A stretch of DNA of 64,000 bases from Catenulispora acidiphila DSM 44928 (GCF_000024025.1 NC_013131.1:5828001-5892000), one strand, 5' to 3'; numbered from the stretch's first letter, positions 9,091-17,909 are shown. A program made the numbers and translations. Notes: a model not told the origin generated them from the letters alone.

Positions 9091-9606
9091 ATGCCCGAGA
9101 TCGAACCGATCGGGGAGCTCGACGCGCGGTTCAGCGAGCGCAGCGCCAAGGCGCGGCCGTGGGCCGAGGTCGCCGAGGTGCTGGCGGCCCGCGAGATGTT
9201 CTGGCTGTCGAGCGTGCGCGGTGACGGACGGCCGCACGTGGTGCCGCTGCCGGCGGTCTGGCTCGACGGAGCGCTCTACTTCTGCAGCGGCTCCGACGAG
9301 CAGAAGACCAAGAACCTGCTGTTCGACCCGCGTTGTGTCCTGAGCGCGGGTGCCAACGCGTTGCACTTCGGACTGGACGTGGTGGTCGAGGGAAGCGCCG
9401 CCCGCGTCACCGATCAGGACCTGCTCCAGCGCCTCGTCGCGCTCTGGAAGTCCAAGCTCGACTGGGACTTCCAGGCCGCCGAGGACGGGTTCCGCGACCC
9501 TCACGCCCCGAACAGCTCCGTGTTCGTCTTCGGCGTCAAGCCGGTGAAGGTCCTTGCCTTCGACAAGGGTCCCTACGGTCAGACGCGCTACAGCTTCCCC
9601 GCCTGA
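9091..9606 (+). CDS. Pyridoxamine 5'-phosphate oxidase-fold (PNPOx-like) protein
   Basis: This 171-residue protein has the split-barrel pattern REMFWLSSVRGDGRPHVVPL, then VWLDGALYFCSGS and KTKNLL, and ends FDKGPYGQTRYSF. This matches FMN- or F420-binding PNPOx-like enzymes, which are abundant in actinomycetes and often reduce or bind small molecules with a deazaflavin cofactor. The choice between FMN and F420 cannot be made from sequence alone. A strong AGGAGGAG ribosome site 7-8 bases before ATG 9091 fixes the start. It is divergent from the small secreted repeat protein and convergent with the SDR gene. Confidence 0.8.
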   Translation: MPEIEPIGELDARFSERSAKARPWAEVAEVLAAREMFWLSSVRGDGRPHVVPLPAVWLDGALYFCSGSDEQKTKNLLFDPRCVLSAGANALHFGLDVVVEGSAARVTDQDLLQRLVALWKSKLDWDFQAAEDGFRDPHAPNSSVFVFGVKPVKVLAFDKGPYGQTRYSFPA

Positions 9607-9641
9607 GACACCGGGTCACACAAGCAGGTCACCCGAACAAC

Positions 9642-10391
9642 TCACACGAAGCGGTGCCCGCCGTCGACGTGCAGCACCGTTCCGGTGATGAAGCCGTTGG
9701 CCATCAGAGCCCTGAATGCCTGGGCGATGTCCTGCGGCGCTCCGACGCGGCCGGCGGGAAGCCGCTGCGCCATGGCGTCGAGCCGCGCGGTCTTGCCCTC
9801 CCCCGCGATCGCGTCCCAGACCGGCGTGTCGACCCAGCCCGGCGACACCACGTTGACCCGCAGGGGCGCCATCTCCAGAGCCAGCGCGGCGGCGAGGGAT
9901 TCCAGGGCGCCGTTGACGGCCGCGACCATCGACCCGCCGGGCGCCGGGCGGTACGCCGCGATGCCGGAGGTGAAGGTGATGGAGCCGGTGGACGGCATGA
10001 TCGGGGCGGCGTGCTTGGCGACGAGGGCGGCGCCGAGCAGCTTGGTGTCGATCAGGCGGCGGGCGGCGGTCGCGTCGAAGGCTGAGACAGGTTGGTAGGC
10101 GCCGGTGGCGTCGACGGCCGTGACGGCGACGTGGTCGACCGGGCCGGTTCCGGCGAACAGCCGCTCGAGAGCGGACTCCTCGGCGATGTCGGCGACAGCC
10201 GTGGTCAGGCTCGCGGCGTTGCCGGGTGGCGCGTCGGCCTCGAGGTGCTTGCGTGCGGCATCCAGCCGCGCCGCGTCCCGGCCGACGATCGTCGCCCGGT
10301 CTCCGGTGGCGAGGATCGACGCGGCGAGTGCGAGCCCCATCCCGGAGCTGCCGCCGATGATCATCACATGTTCTCTGTGCTCTGCGTTCAT
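9642..10391 (-). CDS. SDR-family oxidoreductase lacking the canonical Tyr/Lys pair
   Basis: This 249-residue Rossmann protein has the nucleotide-binding GGSSGMG near the N-terminus, VGRDAARL after beta-2, and the C-terminal RVNVVSPGWVDTPVW stretch of short-chain dehydrogenases. The segment that normally carries YxxxK reads RPAPGGSMVAAVNGAL, so neither the catalytic Tyr nor the Lys is present; Asn occupies the lysine position. A divergent SDR subgroup shares this feature. It may bind NAD(P) without classical carbonyl reduction. It lies 57 bp downstream of a LysR gene on the same strand, so it may be that regulator's target or operon partner. Confidence 0.75.
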   Translation of the reverse strand: MNAEHREHVMIIGGSSGMGLALAASILATGDRATIVGRDAARLDAARKHLEADAPPGNAASLTTAVADIAEESALERLFAGTGPVDHVAVTAVDATGAYQPVSAFDATAARRLIDTKLLGAALVAKHAAPIMPSTGSITFTSGIAAYRPAPGGSMVAAVNGALESLAAALALEMAPLRVNVVSPGWVDTPVWDAIAGEGKTARLDAMAQRLPAGRVGAPQDIAQAFRALMANGFITGTVLHVDGGHRFV

Positions 10392-10448
10392 GTCTCCATG
10401 AGATCGCCGAGCCTTGCCGCAGGTCCACGACCTGCTGCCTAGCAGCCG

Positions 10449-11291
10449 TTAGCCTCCGACTAACGCCGCTGCTCGAGGATTGTGCGCCGACCACGCCGCG
10501 ACGTACTCGACGACCAGCGGCCGCCCCTCGATCGGCCGCCAGGCGAGCCCGGCGACCCCGGCGGCGCGCGCCGAGCTCAGCCCGAAGACGTCCGGTCGCA
10601 GCGGCAGGACGGCGAGCATCGGGGCGTACCCCATCGCGCTCGTGCTCAGAACGACCCCGTCCAGCGCCGCGAGCACGGAGTCGTGCAGCTGCGGAGCCGA
10701 TGCGCGAGGGAACAGGACCATCTCGCGCCCGGCCAGATCGGCGAGGGTGACCGAGGCGGAGCCGGCCAGATCGTGCTGCTCGGACATCAGGACGCCGAGT
10801 TCTTCGGAGGCGACGTGGACCGACCTCAGCTGAGGCGGCAGGTCGACCGGGGCACGCAGCATGACCAGGTCCAGCCGTCCCGCCTCGAGCAGCCGGGCCA
10901 GCTCGGCGGTCGTGCCGCTGGTCATGTCGAGACGGCTGTCGACCCGCTCGTCCAGCCGGCTCGTGATGCGCTCGATCAGGCGCGGCGGCACGCCGTTGAG
11001 CAGGCCGAACCGCAGGACCGGCGCGGCGGTGCCGGCCGCCTCGCGCGTGGCGCGGACGGCGTCGTCCGCAGCCGCCAGCACCTGGCGAGCCGCGCGGAGC
11101 AGAACCTCGCCGGCCGGCGTCAGGCTGACGCCTTCGGGACGCCGGATGAGCAGCGGACCGCCGATCTCCCGCTCGACAGCCTTGATCTGCTGGCTGAGGG
11201 TCGGGGTGGAGATGAACAGACGCTCCGCGGCGCGCCGGAAATGCAGCTCCTCCGCCACAGCCACGAAGTACCGCATCTGCCGAAGTTCCAC
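10449..11291 (-). CDS. LysR-family transcriptional regulator
   Basis: This encodes 280 residues. The N-terminal winged helix-turn-helix is typical (MELRQMRYFVAVAEELHF, RAAERLFISTPTLSQQIKA, LLIRRPEGVSLTPAGE). The periplasmic-binding-protein-like effector domain follows (about 90-280, with LRFGLLNGVPPRL and RLDLVMLRAPV). It is upstream of the SDR gene in the same orientation rather than divergent, which is less usual for LysR-target pairs. The ligand is not predictable. Confidence 0.85.
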   Translation of the reverse strand: MELRQMRYFVAVAEELHFRRAAERLFISTPTLSQQIKAVEREIGGPLLIRRPEGVSLTPAGEVLLRAARQVLAAADDAVRATREAAGTAAPVLRFGLLNGVPPRLIERITSRLDERVDSRLDMTSGTTAELARLLEAGRLDLVMLRAPVDLPPQLRSVHVASEELGVLMSEQHDLAGSASVTLADLAGREMVLFPRASAPQLHDSVLAALDGVVLSTSAMGYAPMLAVLPLRPDVFGLSSARAAGVAGLAWRPIEGRPLVVEYVAAWSAHNPRAAALVGG

Positions 11292-11344
11292 ATCCGAATC
11301 CTAGAGCGCCGCTTTCGCGATCTCGCCAGGCTGACCAGGTTGAC

Positions 11345-12322
11345 CTACGCCGTGGCCTGCGCCGCAGGAAGCAGATGCCGCGACAGGAAGGAGAGCTCGG
11401 TCGTGACAGCCTGCTCATGCGCGTGCAGGAAAGGCGCGTAGTGCGTGCCGGGCACGACCAGCAGCTCCCCGCGCGGCGCCAGCTCAGAGGCCCGGATGCC
11501 CGGCTCCGGCAGGACGGTCTGGTCCTGGTCGCAGGCGACGACCAGCAACGGACACTGCACGCGCGACGCGTGGCGGATCGGGCGGTAGAAGCCGGCACGC
11601 AGCACCACGCGAGCGGCGATCGTCTGGTCCCAGGTGTCGACGTGCTCGCCGTGCGGGTCCAGGGCGTCGGTGCCGTCCAGGGCGTCCGGCGTGGTGAGCA
11701 TGGCGACCGTGCCGCGCTCGCCGGTCGCGGGGATGAGCAGGGGACGCCGGCCGAGCAGGGCGCCGAGCCCGTCGAGCATGCCCTTGCCGGTCACGCGCAG
11801 CAGCGCGCCGAACGTCATGCTGCGCAACGCCTTCGGCGCGGCCGCCTGTCCGTCGGCCAGGGCCATCTGCGCGATCGCCGCGGCCACCCGCTGGTCGTGT
11901 GCGGCGGTGCGGATGACGTGGCCGCCGCCCATGGAGAAGCTCCAGATCGCGATGCGCTCGGGCTTCACGTCCGGGAGCGTGGCGGCGAAGCCGATCGCGG
12001 CGCGCCAGTCGGCCAGCTGCTCCCGGGTGCGGACAATCTGGCGCTGCCGGCCTCCGCTCTCGCCGAACCGGCGGTGGTCGAAGGCCACGATGGAGAATCC
12101 GGCGTCGTGGAAGCGGCGGGCGAAGCGGTCGGTCCCGGGTTCCTTCGTCACCCCGGCGCCGGACGCCATGATCACGCAGGCGCCGTTGGTTCCGGGGTAG
12201 TGCCAGGCGACGCAGTAGGTGTTGCCGACGGGGAACCGGACCTTGTGCCGGAACGCCGGTGTCGAGCCGGCGGCGGCTTCGGGGACCAGGGTGTGGTTGT
12301 GGCGAGTCATGACGCCCTCCAT
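11345..12322 (-). CDS. Alpha/beta hydrolase
   Basis: This encodes 325 residues. The nucleophile elbow is SFSMGGG (GxSxG variant), the acid lies in VVACDQDQTVLPE, and the histidine in VVPGTHYAPFLH. The segment FDHRRFGESGGRQRQ is typical of the hydrolase_4/DUF1100-like group of esterases. Methionine 5 (12310) is an equally possible start. It faces a TetR-family gene across a region with two perfect inverted repeats and a related third site. Repression by that TetR protein is the simplest reading, with an ester or lactone as the likely inducer class. Confidence 0.8.
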   Translation of the reverse strand: MEGVMTRHNHTLVPEAAAGSTPAFRHKVRFPVGNTYCVAWHYPGTNGACVIMASGAGVTKEPGTDRFARRFHDAGFSIVAFDHRRFGESGGRQRQIVRTREQLADWRAAIGFAATLPDVKPERIAIWSFSMGGGHVIRTAAHDQRVAAAIAQMALADGQAAAPKALRSMTFGALLRVTGKGMLDGLGALLGRRPLLIPATGERGTVAMLTTPDALDGTDALDPHGEHVDTWDQTIAARVVLRAGFYRPIRHASRVQCPLLVVACDQDQTVLPEPGIRASELAPRGELLVVPGTHYAPFLHAHEQAVTTELSFLSRHLLPAAQATA

Positions 12323-12346
12323 CGCGGGAGTGAAATCTCAGAGAAT

Positions 12347-12410
12347 CTAGCAACGCTAGGACTGTTTTCGACGCTAGCACTGTCGCCGCAAGAATGTCTA
12401 GCACTGCTAG
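12347..12410. promoter_or_regulatory. Paired TetR-type operators CTAGC-N3-GCTAG with a related central site
   Basis: Perfect 13-bp inverted repeats CTAGCAACGCTAG (12347-12359) and CTAGCACTGCTAG (12398-12410) are 51 bp apart. Between them lies the palindrome GCTAGC (12373-12378), whose right flank also reads CACTG. The sites lie between the divergent hydrolase and TetR genes. The second ends 10 bases before the TetR start, as expected for autoregulation. Confidence 0.75.
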
Positions 12411-12420
12411 GATCGTGGTC

Positions 12421-12975
12421 ATGTCCATTCAGCAGCGCCGCGAGCGGGAGCGGGCCGACCGGCACCGCCTGATCGTCGCCACCGCCCGCGACCTGGCCGA
12501 AGCCGAAGGCTGGGACGCGGTGACGACCCGGAAACTGGCACAGCTGGTCGAGTACAGCCAGCCGGTGCTCTACAGCCATTTCAAGGACCGGGACGCGATC
12601 GTCGCCGCGGTCGCGATCGAGGGCTTCGTCGAGCTGACCGCCCAGCTGCACCAGGCGCGCACCGCGCACGAGTCTCCCGAGCGCGCCCTGCGCGCCTTCG
12701 CCGAGACCTACCTCGAATTCGCGCGCACCCGCCCGGCGCTGTACGACGCGATGTTCCTCCAGCCGATCGGCGAGGCGTTCAACGAGGCGGAGCCGAGCTT
12801 CGTCGAACTGGTCGCCGCGCTCGAGCCGCTGATCGGCGCCACGGACGTGGAGACGTACGCCGAGACCGTGTGGTGCGCGCTGCACGGCATAGCCGCGCTG
12901 ACGAAGGGCGACCGGCTGCGGGCGGGGTATGAGGAGGCGCGGCTGGATCGGCTGCTCGAGCGCTTCCACGTCTGA
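12421..12975 (+). CDS. TetR/AcrR-family transcriptional regulator
   Basis: This encodes 184 residues from ATG 12421. The N-terminal HTH reads ARDLAEAEGWDAVTTRKLAQ followed by YSQPVLYSHFKDRDAIV. The rest is an all-helical ligand domain with the TetR_C-like stretch (ALYDAMFLQPIGEAF). An upstream ATG at 12394 is in frame but would place the operator inside the gene, so it is rejected. It likely represses itself and the divergent hydrolase through the CTAGC palindromes. Confidence 0.85.
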   Translation: MSIQQRRERERADRHRLIVATARDLAEAEGWDAVTTRKLAQLVEYSQPVLYSHFKDRDAIVAAVAIEGFVELTAQLHQARTAHESPERALRAFAETYLEFARTRPALYDAMFLQPIGEAFNEAEPSFVELVAALEPLIGATDVETYAETVWCALHGIAALTKGDRLRAGYEEARLDRLLERFHV

Positions 12976-13212
12976 CGGCGCGCGGTGCGGTGCGGTGCTG
13001 TCGGTGCCGGTGCGGTCGGTGCCGGTGCGGCGCGGTGCGGTCGGCGCGGCGCGGCGCGGTCGGCGCGGCGCGGCGCGGTGCGGTCGGCGCGGCGCGGTGC
13101 GGTCGGCGCGGTGCGGTGCGGTGCAGTCCGGTCGGTGCGGCGCGGTCCGGTCGGTGCGGCGCGGTGCAGTCCGGTCGGTGCGGTGCGGTCGGTGCAGTGC
13201 CGTGCGGTGCGG
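12976..13212. repeat. GC-rich degenerate short tandem repeat
   Basis: About 240 bp directly after the TetR stop consists almost only of permuted GGTGCGGT, CGGCGCGG and GTCCGGTCGGTGCG words. The units are short (roughly 5-20 bp) and imperfect. Both strands stay open by composition alone, but the translations are Arg/Gly/Ala low complexity. It separates the TetR gene from the DUF2079 gene and is treated as non-coding. Confidence 0.8.
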
Positions 13213-13263
13213 GGTGTCGGACCCGACGGCGACACCCCAGAGCGCTGTGACACACTGCGCGCC

Positions 13264-14784
13264 ATGCCCGAAGATCTCGCGGAGCGCCCGGCCGCTCGCC
13301 GCTCTCCGCATGGCTATGTGCTCGCCGCGATGGTCGTTCTGGTCGCCGTGGCGTATGCGGTCTATGAGCTGACCGTCTACCGCACGTATCGGTCGTCCAC
13401 CTACGACTTGGTGATATTCGATCAGGCGGTGCGCTCCTACAGCCACTTCCATCTGCCGGTGGCGATCGTCAAGGGTGTGCACAACAACTTCGGCGCGCAG
13501 TTCACCGTGCTCGGCGACCACTTCTCGCCGATCATCGCCGTGCTCGCGCCGCTGTATTGGATTTCCGGCAATCCGAAGACGCTGCTGGTCGCGCAGTCCG
13601 TGTTGCTGGCAGGCGCCATTCCGTGGCTATGGGTCTACGCGCGCCGGGCTTCGGGGACGTTCGCAGCGTACTGCGTCGTCGTGATCTACGCGGTGTCGTG
13701 GCCGGTGGCTGCGGCGGTCGCCTTCGACTTCCACGAGACCGCCTTCGTGCCGCTGCTCAGCGCGGTGCTGCTGGAGCGGTATCAGGCCGGGCGGCGCGTG
13801 CACGCGGTGCTCGCCGCGTGCCTCCTGCTGCTGGTCAAGGAGGACATCGGGCTGCTCGTCGCCGGGTTCGGCCTCTTCTTGGTGACCGGTTGCCGGCTCC
13901 CGGCGCAGGAGAAGTACGCCCGCCAGCGTCTGCTCGGCGCCGCGTTCGTGGTCGGCGGGGTCGGCTGGACGCTCGTGGCGACGCACGTCTTCATCCCCGC
14001 GTTCGGCGGACGCGGAAACTACTACTGGGCCTACACCGCGCTGGGCCCGGACCTGCCGAGCGCCACGACGCACGCGATCGCGCACCCGGTCTCGACGCTC
14101 CAGCTGTTCGGGACGCCGTCCATCAAGATCACAACGATGACCTGGCTCGTCGTGCCGCTGCTGCTCCTCCCCCTGGCCTCGCCGCTGACCCTGATGGTCA
14201 TTCCGGCACTGGCCGCCCGCATGGGGTCGAACCTGTTCCCCAACTGGTGGGGCGAGGAGTATCAGTACAATGCGGAGCTGATCGTTCCGCTGGTGGCGGC
14301 AGGCCTGGACGGCGCACTGCGTATCAACATGCTCCTCACGCGGCTGCGCCCCATCTGGACCTGGACCAAGCGCATCGGTCCAGCATGGGCAGCCGGAGCC
14401 CTCATGGTGTCGGTCGCAGTCATCCCGAAGTTCGCCTTCGACGCCTACGGCCAGTCATCCTTCTACCGGCTGACCCCTGCGGACCGCGCCGCCGCGACAG
14501 CCGCCGGCCACGTCCCCGACGGAGTGGTCGTCGAGGCGGCGAGCCTGATCGGCCCGCACCTGAGCGCGCGCGACACGGTGCTGCTGCTGGACAAGACCCC
14601 ACGCTGGGCACCCTGGGTCGTCGCGCAAATCTCCGATCCGACGTTCCCGATCTCGGACGCCGCCGCCCAGAAGGCGCGCGTCACATATCTGGAGACGAAC
14701 GGCTATCGCCCCGTGTGGCACGACGACTTCTACGTCGTGCTGACCAAGCCGGGATCCGTGCCGGACTACACCAGGCACGGGTAG
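13264..14784 (+). CDS. DUF2079 polytopic membrane protein
   Basis: This encodes 506 residues from ATG 13264. Many hydrophobic helices are visible. DUF2079 hallmarks include STYDLVIFDQAVRSYSHF, the following VHNNFGAQFTVLGDHFSPI, FDFHETAFVPL and LLLVKEDIGLL. The family resembles GT-C glycosyltransferase-like integral membrane proteins, but no substrate is known. The frame remains open upstream into the GC-rich repeat; the ATG after that repeat is chosen because the family begins shortly before the first transmembrane helix. Confidence 0.85.
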   Translation: MPEDLAERPAARRSPHGYVLAAMVVLVAVAYAVYELTVYRTYRSSTYDLVIFDQAVRSYSHFHLPVAIVKGVHNNFGAQFTVLGDHFSPIIAVLAPLYWISGNPKTLLVAQSVLLAGAIPWLWVYARRASGTFAAYCVVVIYAVSWPVAAAVAFDFHETAFVPLLSAVLLERYQAGRRVHAVLAACLLLLVKEDIGLLVAGFGLFLVTGCRLPAQEKYARQRLLGAAFVVGGVGWTLVATHVFIPAFGGRGNYYWAYTALGPDLPSATTHAIAHPVSTLQLFGTPSIKITTMTWLVVPLLLLPLASPLTLMVIPALAARMGSNLFPNWWGEEYQYNAELIVPLVAAGLDGALRINMLLTRLRPIWTWTKRIGPAWAAGALMVSVAVIPKFAFDAYGQSSFYRLTPADRAAATAAGHVPDGVVVEAASLIGPHLSARDTVLLLDKTPRWAPWVVAQISDPTFPISDAAAQKARVTYLETNGYRPVWHDDFYVVLTKPGSVPDYTRHG

Positions 14785-14816
14785 CGGTCCGCACCGCTCA
14801 CGCACCCACCCACGCA

Positions 14817-15758
14817 TCAGCCAGAGGCGTCGCTTTTGGGATGCGCCGCAAAGAACTGCCAGAAGACGTCCGTCGCGTTCAGTGCCGTGGAGGGGGTGTC
14901 CGAGCCCAGGAGAGCCTTCTTCACCGGGCGCTGGGGGCTGCCGGGCCATTGGTGGCCTGCGCCGGTGATGGTGATCAGTTCGACGGTTCGGGCGTCGGGG
15001 CAGGTGGCGGTGGAGGTGGTGACCTTGTCTTTGGTCTGGGTCGTTGGTGGGGTGCAGGAATCGATGGTGCGCCAGGTGGACACGACGGAGGGGACCGGTG
15101 GGCCGTTGATGTGCGCGTAGCCCTCGCCTTCGCCGCCGTTGTAGGGGATGCGGGTGTCTGCGCTGCCGTGGATGTGCAGGACTGACAGCGGTTTCGGTGC
15201 GGGGCAGGTACCGAGCAGGGTTGCGGAGTCTGGGCCGATGGCGGCGAACAGGTTGGTGTCGCAGGCCAGGCGGTAGGCCATGATGCCGCCGTTGGAGATG
15301 CCGGTGGCGTAGACGCGGGAGGGATCGATCGGGACTTCGCCCTGGATGGCGCCGATCATGGCCTTGATGAAGCCGACGTCGTCGGTGTTCTGCTCCGCCG
15401 GGTTGCCGCAGCAGCCGCCGCCGGTGTTCCAGGCGTGGTCCACGCCGTCGGGGTAGACCACGACGAAGCCGTCGCGGTCGGCCTCCTGGTCCCATCCGTA
15501 GTCTTGCTCGGCCTGGGTGCCGGTGCCGAAGCCGCCGTGGAGCATGACGACCAGGGGCGCGCGCGCCGGCAGATTGTGCGGACGGTAGAGGTGGAACGTC
15601 CGGGTGGCGCCGCCGATCTTGATGGACTGCGCGGACCCTCCGACCGGCGCGGAGGACGGGACCGGGGAGGCGTGCGTGCGGCTCTGGCAACCGGCCAGTG
15701 CCGTCGCCAGGACCAGCCACATCGCGGCGACAGCGGCGGTGAAGGCGCTTCTTCTCAT
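14817..15758 (-). CDS. PHB depolymerase-like esterase lipoprotein (LpqC-like)
   Basis: This 313-residue protein begins with a lipoprotein signal ending in the lipobox LAGC. The hydrolase has PLVVMLHGGFGTG, the nucleophile elbow GISNGG, DSATLL, HIHGSADTRIPY (acid) and GAGHQWPG (His). These are features of the secreted polyhydroxybutyrate depolymerase / feruloyl esterase (LpqC-like) family. It should sit on the outer face of the membrane and hydrolyse an ester. It begins 10 bp after the preceding lipoprotein gene and is probably the last gene of the operon that starts with the two-component system. Confidence 0.85.
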   Translation of the reverse strand: MRRSAFTAAVAAMWLVLATALAGCQSRTHASPVPSSAPVGGSAQSIKIGGATRTFHLYRPHNLPARAPLVVMLHGGFGTGTQAEQDYGWDQEADRDGFVVVYPDGVDHAWNTGGGCCGNPAEQNTDDVGFIKAMIGAIQGEVPIDPSRVYATGISNGGIMAYRLACDTNLFAAIGPDSATLLGTCPAPKPLSVLHIHGSADTRIPYNGGEGEGYAHINGPPVPSVVSTWRTIDSCTPPTTQTKDKVTTSTATCPDARTVELITITGAGHQWPGSPQRPVKKALLGSDTPSTALNATDVFWQFFAAHPKSDASG

Positions 15759-15768
15759 CGTGGTCGGG

Positions 15769-16053
15769 TCAGCCCTTCGGGGTCTGGCTGTCGGCGGTCA
15801 TCGCCGAGCGGACCGAGGTCACGGCGCCGCCCACCGAGGACAGGATGCCGTTGAGGTTGTCAATGTCCTGCTGGCCCACCGCGCCGGAATCCGACACGCT
15901 CGACGGCGAGACGGCAGTAATCGCAGGGGTCGGCGGAATCGCAGGATCCGGATCCGCACTCGCTCGCGGACGGCATCCGGACAGGCTCGCGGCCAGCACC
16001 GCTGCTAGGCACAACACGCCGAGCGAGCGGCCGTGCGGGGCACTCGCACTCAC
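15769..16053 (-). CDS. Small lipoprotein of unknown function
   Basis: This encodes 94 residues from GTG 16053, whose GTGA overlaps the upstream stop by four bases and suggests translational coupling. An in-frame ATG at 16083 would overlap the previous gene by 34 bases and is less likely. A signal peptide ends in the lipobox LSGC. The mature part is a Pro/Ala/Asp linker followed by a short amphipathic region (DIDNLNGILSSVGGAVTSV). No family is recognised. Confidence 0.65.
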   Translation of the reverse strand: MSASAPHGRSLGVLCLAAVLAASLSGCRPRASADPDPAIPPTPAITAVSPSSVSDSGAVGQQDIDNLNGILSSVGGAVTSVRSAMTADSQTPKG

Positions 16054-16475
16054 GACTCGGTCCCGAAGCCGTGCGCCTGGCACCAGGACGCACCGCTGGT
16101 GAGGAGCTGCTGCCGGGTCTGGAGCACGCCGCCCTGCTCCTGCCGCAACGTCGCGCGCGTCGTCAGCCAGGTGGCGAGGTTCGTGTGGCCGGCGGACTTG
16201 GCGCGCGCCGCCTGCGCGTTGAGCCAGGCGACCGAGCCGGGAGTGGCCGCGTCGCCGTTGATGATCGCCAGCAGGTCGGTGACCGCCGGACCCAGGTCGG
16301 TGATGAGCTTGCAGTCCTGTCCGGCATCGGCACGCAGGTCCGCCAAACCGGTGCCGGAACTGGAGCCGGAACTGGCTCCGGTCGTCGGCGTGGCGTCAGC
16401 GGCGGAAGCGATACCGGTCGAGCCGGCGAGCAGCCCGGCGGTCAGTACCACAGCCGTCCACATGGTGCGAGACAT
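16050..16475 (-). CDS. Secreted protein of unknown function
   Basis: This encodes 141 residues. The signal peptide (WTAVVLTAGLLAGSTGIASA) is followed by a Thr/Ser/Gly linker and a mostly helical domain with two cysteines (GQDCKL and ASWCQAHG), plausibly a disulfide. No family is recognised. It sits 60 bp downstream of the histidine kinase and is coupled to the next lipoprotein gene. The context suggests an extracytoplasmic partner or output of the two-component system. Confidence 0.7.
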   Translation of the reverse strand: MSRTMWTAVVLTAGLLAGSTGIASAADATPTTGASSGSSSGTGLADLRADAGQDCKLITDLGPAVTDLLAIINGDAATPGSVAWLNAQAARAKSAGHTNLATWLTTRATLRQEQGGVLQTRQQLLTSGASWCQAHGFGTES

Positions 16476-16535
16476 GGTGGGTCCACCTTTCGGTCAGCGC
16501 AGCCGCCTGGAAGCGGCGGCCGTTCGCGACCGAAG

Positions 16536-17909
16536 TTAGAGACCCTCTTTGGGAAAACCTTGTGATGGCAGGCGGACCAGGAACCGGGTTCCGCGTCCGG
16601 TCGGGGTCGGACCCGCCTGGACGGTGCCTTGGTGCAGTGCGACGACTTGGGCGACGATGGTCAATCCCAAGCCGAAACCAGGGCTGGCTTTGGAGGCAAC
16701 GAAGCGGTCGAACAGGCGGCTGCGCAGCTCCGGCGGGATTCCCGGACCCTGGTCGTCGACCGTCAGCAGGAGGAATCCGGGCTCGCGCGAGAGCCCGATG
16801 ACTATCTGGGCACTGCTACCGCCGCCATGGATCGCGGCGTTGTCGAGCAGGTTGTCCAGGACCATCCGCAGGCCGTCGGACCAGCTGAGCAGCGTCGCCG
16901 CCTGCGGAGTTCCGGCGGGGATGGCCACGCGGGCGTCGAAGCTGGTCCCGGGATGGCGGTTGCGCGCCGCGTGCAGAGCTGTTTCGACGAGTTCGGCGAC
17001 GTCCACCTCGGTGAACTGCTCCGGGCGGGCAAGCTCGGCGCGCGACAGCGCCCGCAGAACCTCCAGCAGTCCGAGGACACGCGTATGCGCCTCACGCAGG
17101 TCGTCCAACGCCTCGCGGCGGTCAGCGGCCTCGGCGCCCGGATGCTCCAGCACATCCAGCGCGGTCTGAATGCCGGTCAGCGGGGTGCGCAGTTCGTGGG
17201 CGGCGGTCGCGGCGAAGGAGCGTGCCGCCTGCCAGGCCTCGACGATCCGCAGCTCCTGCTCGTCGCGGCGCGCCAGGGCGGCGTCCAGGATGCCGGCGAC
17301 GTCGTCGACCTCATCGACCCCGGTACGCAGCGCGATCCGCGCGCCGGTCCCCGAGCTCACCAGCCGCGCACGCTCGCGCAGCACGGTCAGCGGCTTGATC
17401 GTGCGCCGCCCGAGCAGCCCGCCCGCGGCGAAAGCCACCGGCGAGACGATGAGCGCCATGAACCACACGCGTCCCCGGAGCTTGCGGACCTTGGCGGACA
17501 GGACCGACTCGGGCTCGACGACCCAGACCCGCGCCTTCGTCGCCGCATCGGAGGAGGAGTATCCGCGCCACTGCCGCAGGCCTTCGCGCACGCTGAAGGC
17601 ACCGTCGACCGTGGGCAGCCGAGCGACCGGGGGCGCGTCGCCGACCGCGACGTTCAGACCGTGCACGGCGAGGACCACCGAATCGTCCGGCGCCTGCAAC
17701 GCCTGCCGGACCTGGGAGGCGGGGTCGGAGGTCTGCGCAGCGAGCGAAGAGGCTTGCGGGGCAAGGGAATCGGCGCGTGTGTGGAGGTACGCGTCGCGCT
17801 CGGCGCGCAGGTCCGCACTCTCCCACGGGACCAGCGCGGCGCCGGCGGCGATGATCAGCACCGGCAGGAGCGCGGCGGAAGCCCAGGCGAAGCGCGTGGA
17901 GAGTTTCAC
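16536..17909 (-). CDS. Sensor histidine kinase
   Basis: This encodes 457 residues: an N-terminal transmembrane helix (about 8-28), an extracytoplasmic sensor of about 115 residues, a second helix (about 150-168) and a HAMP-like linker. Then come the H box AAHELRTPLTG with His238, the N box MVLDNLLDNAAIHGGG, DDQGPGIPP and a GFGLGLTIV G2 box. All residues for ATP binding and autophosphorylation appear present. Its ATG overlaps the response regulator stop by ATGA. The signal is unknown; the sensor domain shows no recognised fold. Confidence 0.9.
   Translation of the reverse strand: MKLSTRFAWASAALLPVLIIAAGAALVPWESADLRAERDAYLHTRADSLAPQASSLAAQTSDPASQVRQALQAPDDSVVLAVHGLNVAVGDAPPVARLPTVDGAFSVREGLRQWRGYSSSDAATKARVWVVEPESVLSAKVRKLRGRVWFMALIVSPVAFAAGGLLGRRTIKPLTVLRERARLVSSGTGARIALRTGVDEVDDVAGILDAALARRDEQELRIVEAWQAARSFAATAAHELRTPLTGIQTALDVLEHPGAEAADRREALDDLREAHTRVLGLLEVLRALSRAELARPEQFTEVDVAELVETALHAARNRHPGTSFDARVAIPAGTPQAATLLSWSDGLRMVLDNLLDNAAIHGGGSSAQIVIGLSREPGFLLLTVDDQGPGIPPELRSRLFDRFVASKASPGFGLGLTIVAQVVALHQGTVQAGPTPTGRGTRFLVRLPSQGFPKEGL

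Noticed and set aside
12394..12420. Earlier ATG for the TetR regulator
   Set aside because: It would place a perfect operator inside the gene and adds residues not seen before the HTH in this family.
12985..13263. N-terminal extension of the DUF2079 protein into the GC-rich repeat
   Set aside because: It would add about 93 Arg/Gly/Ala residues coded by a simple repeat; the ATG at 13264 begins just before the first transmembrane helix.
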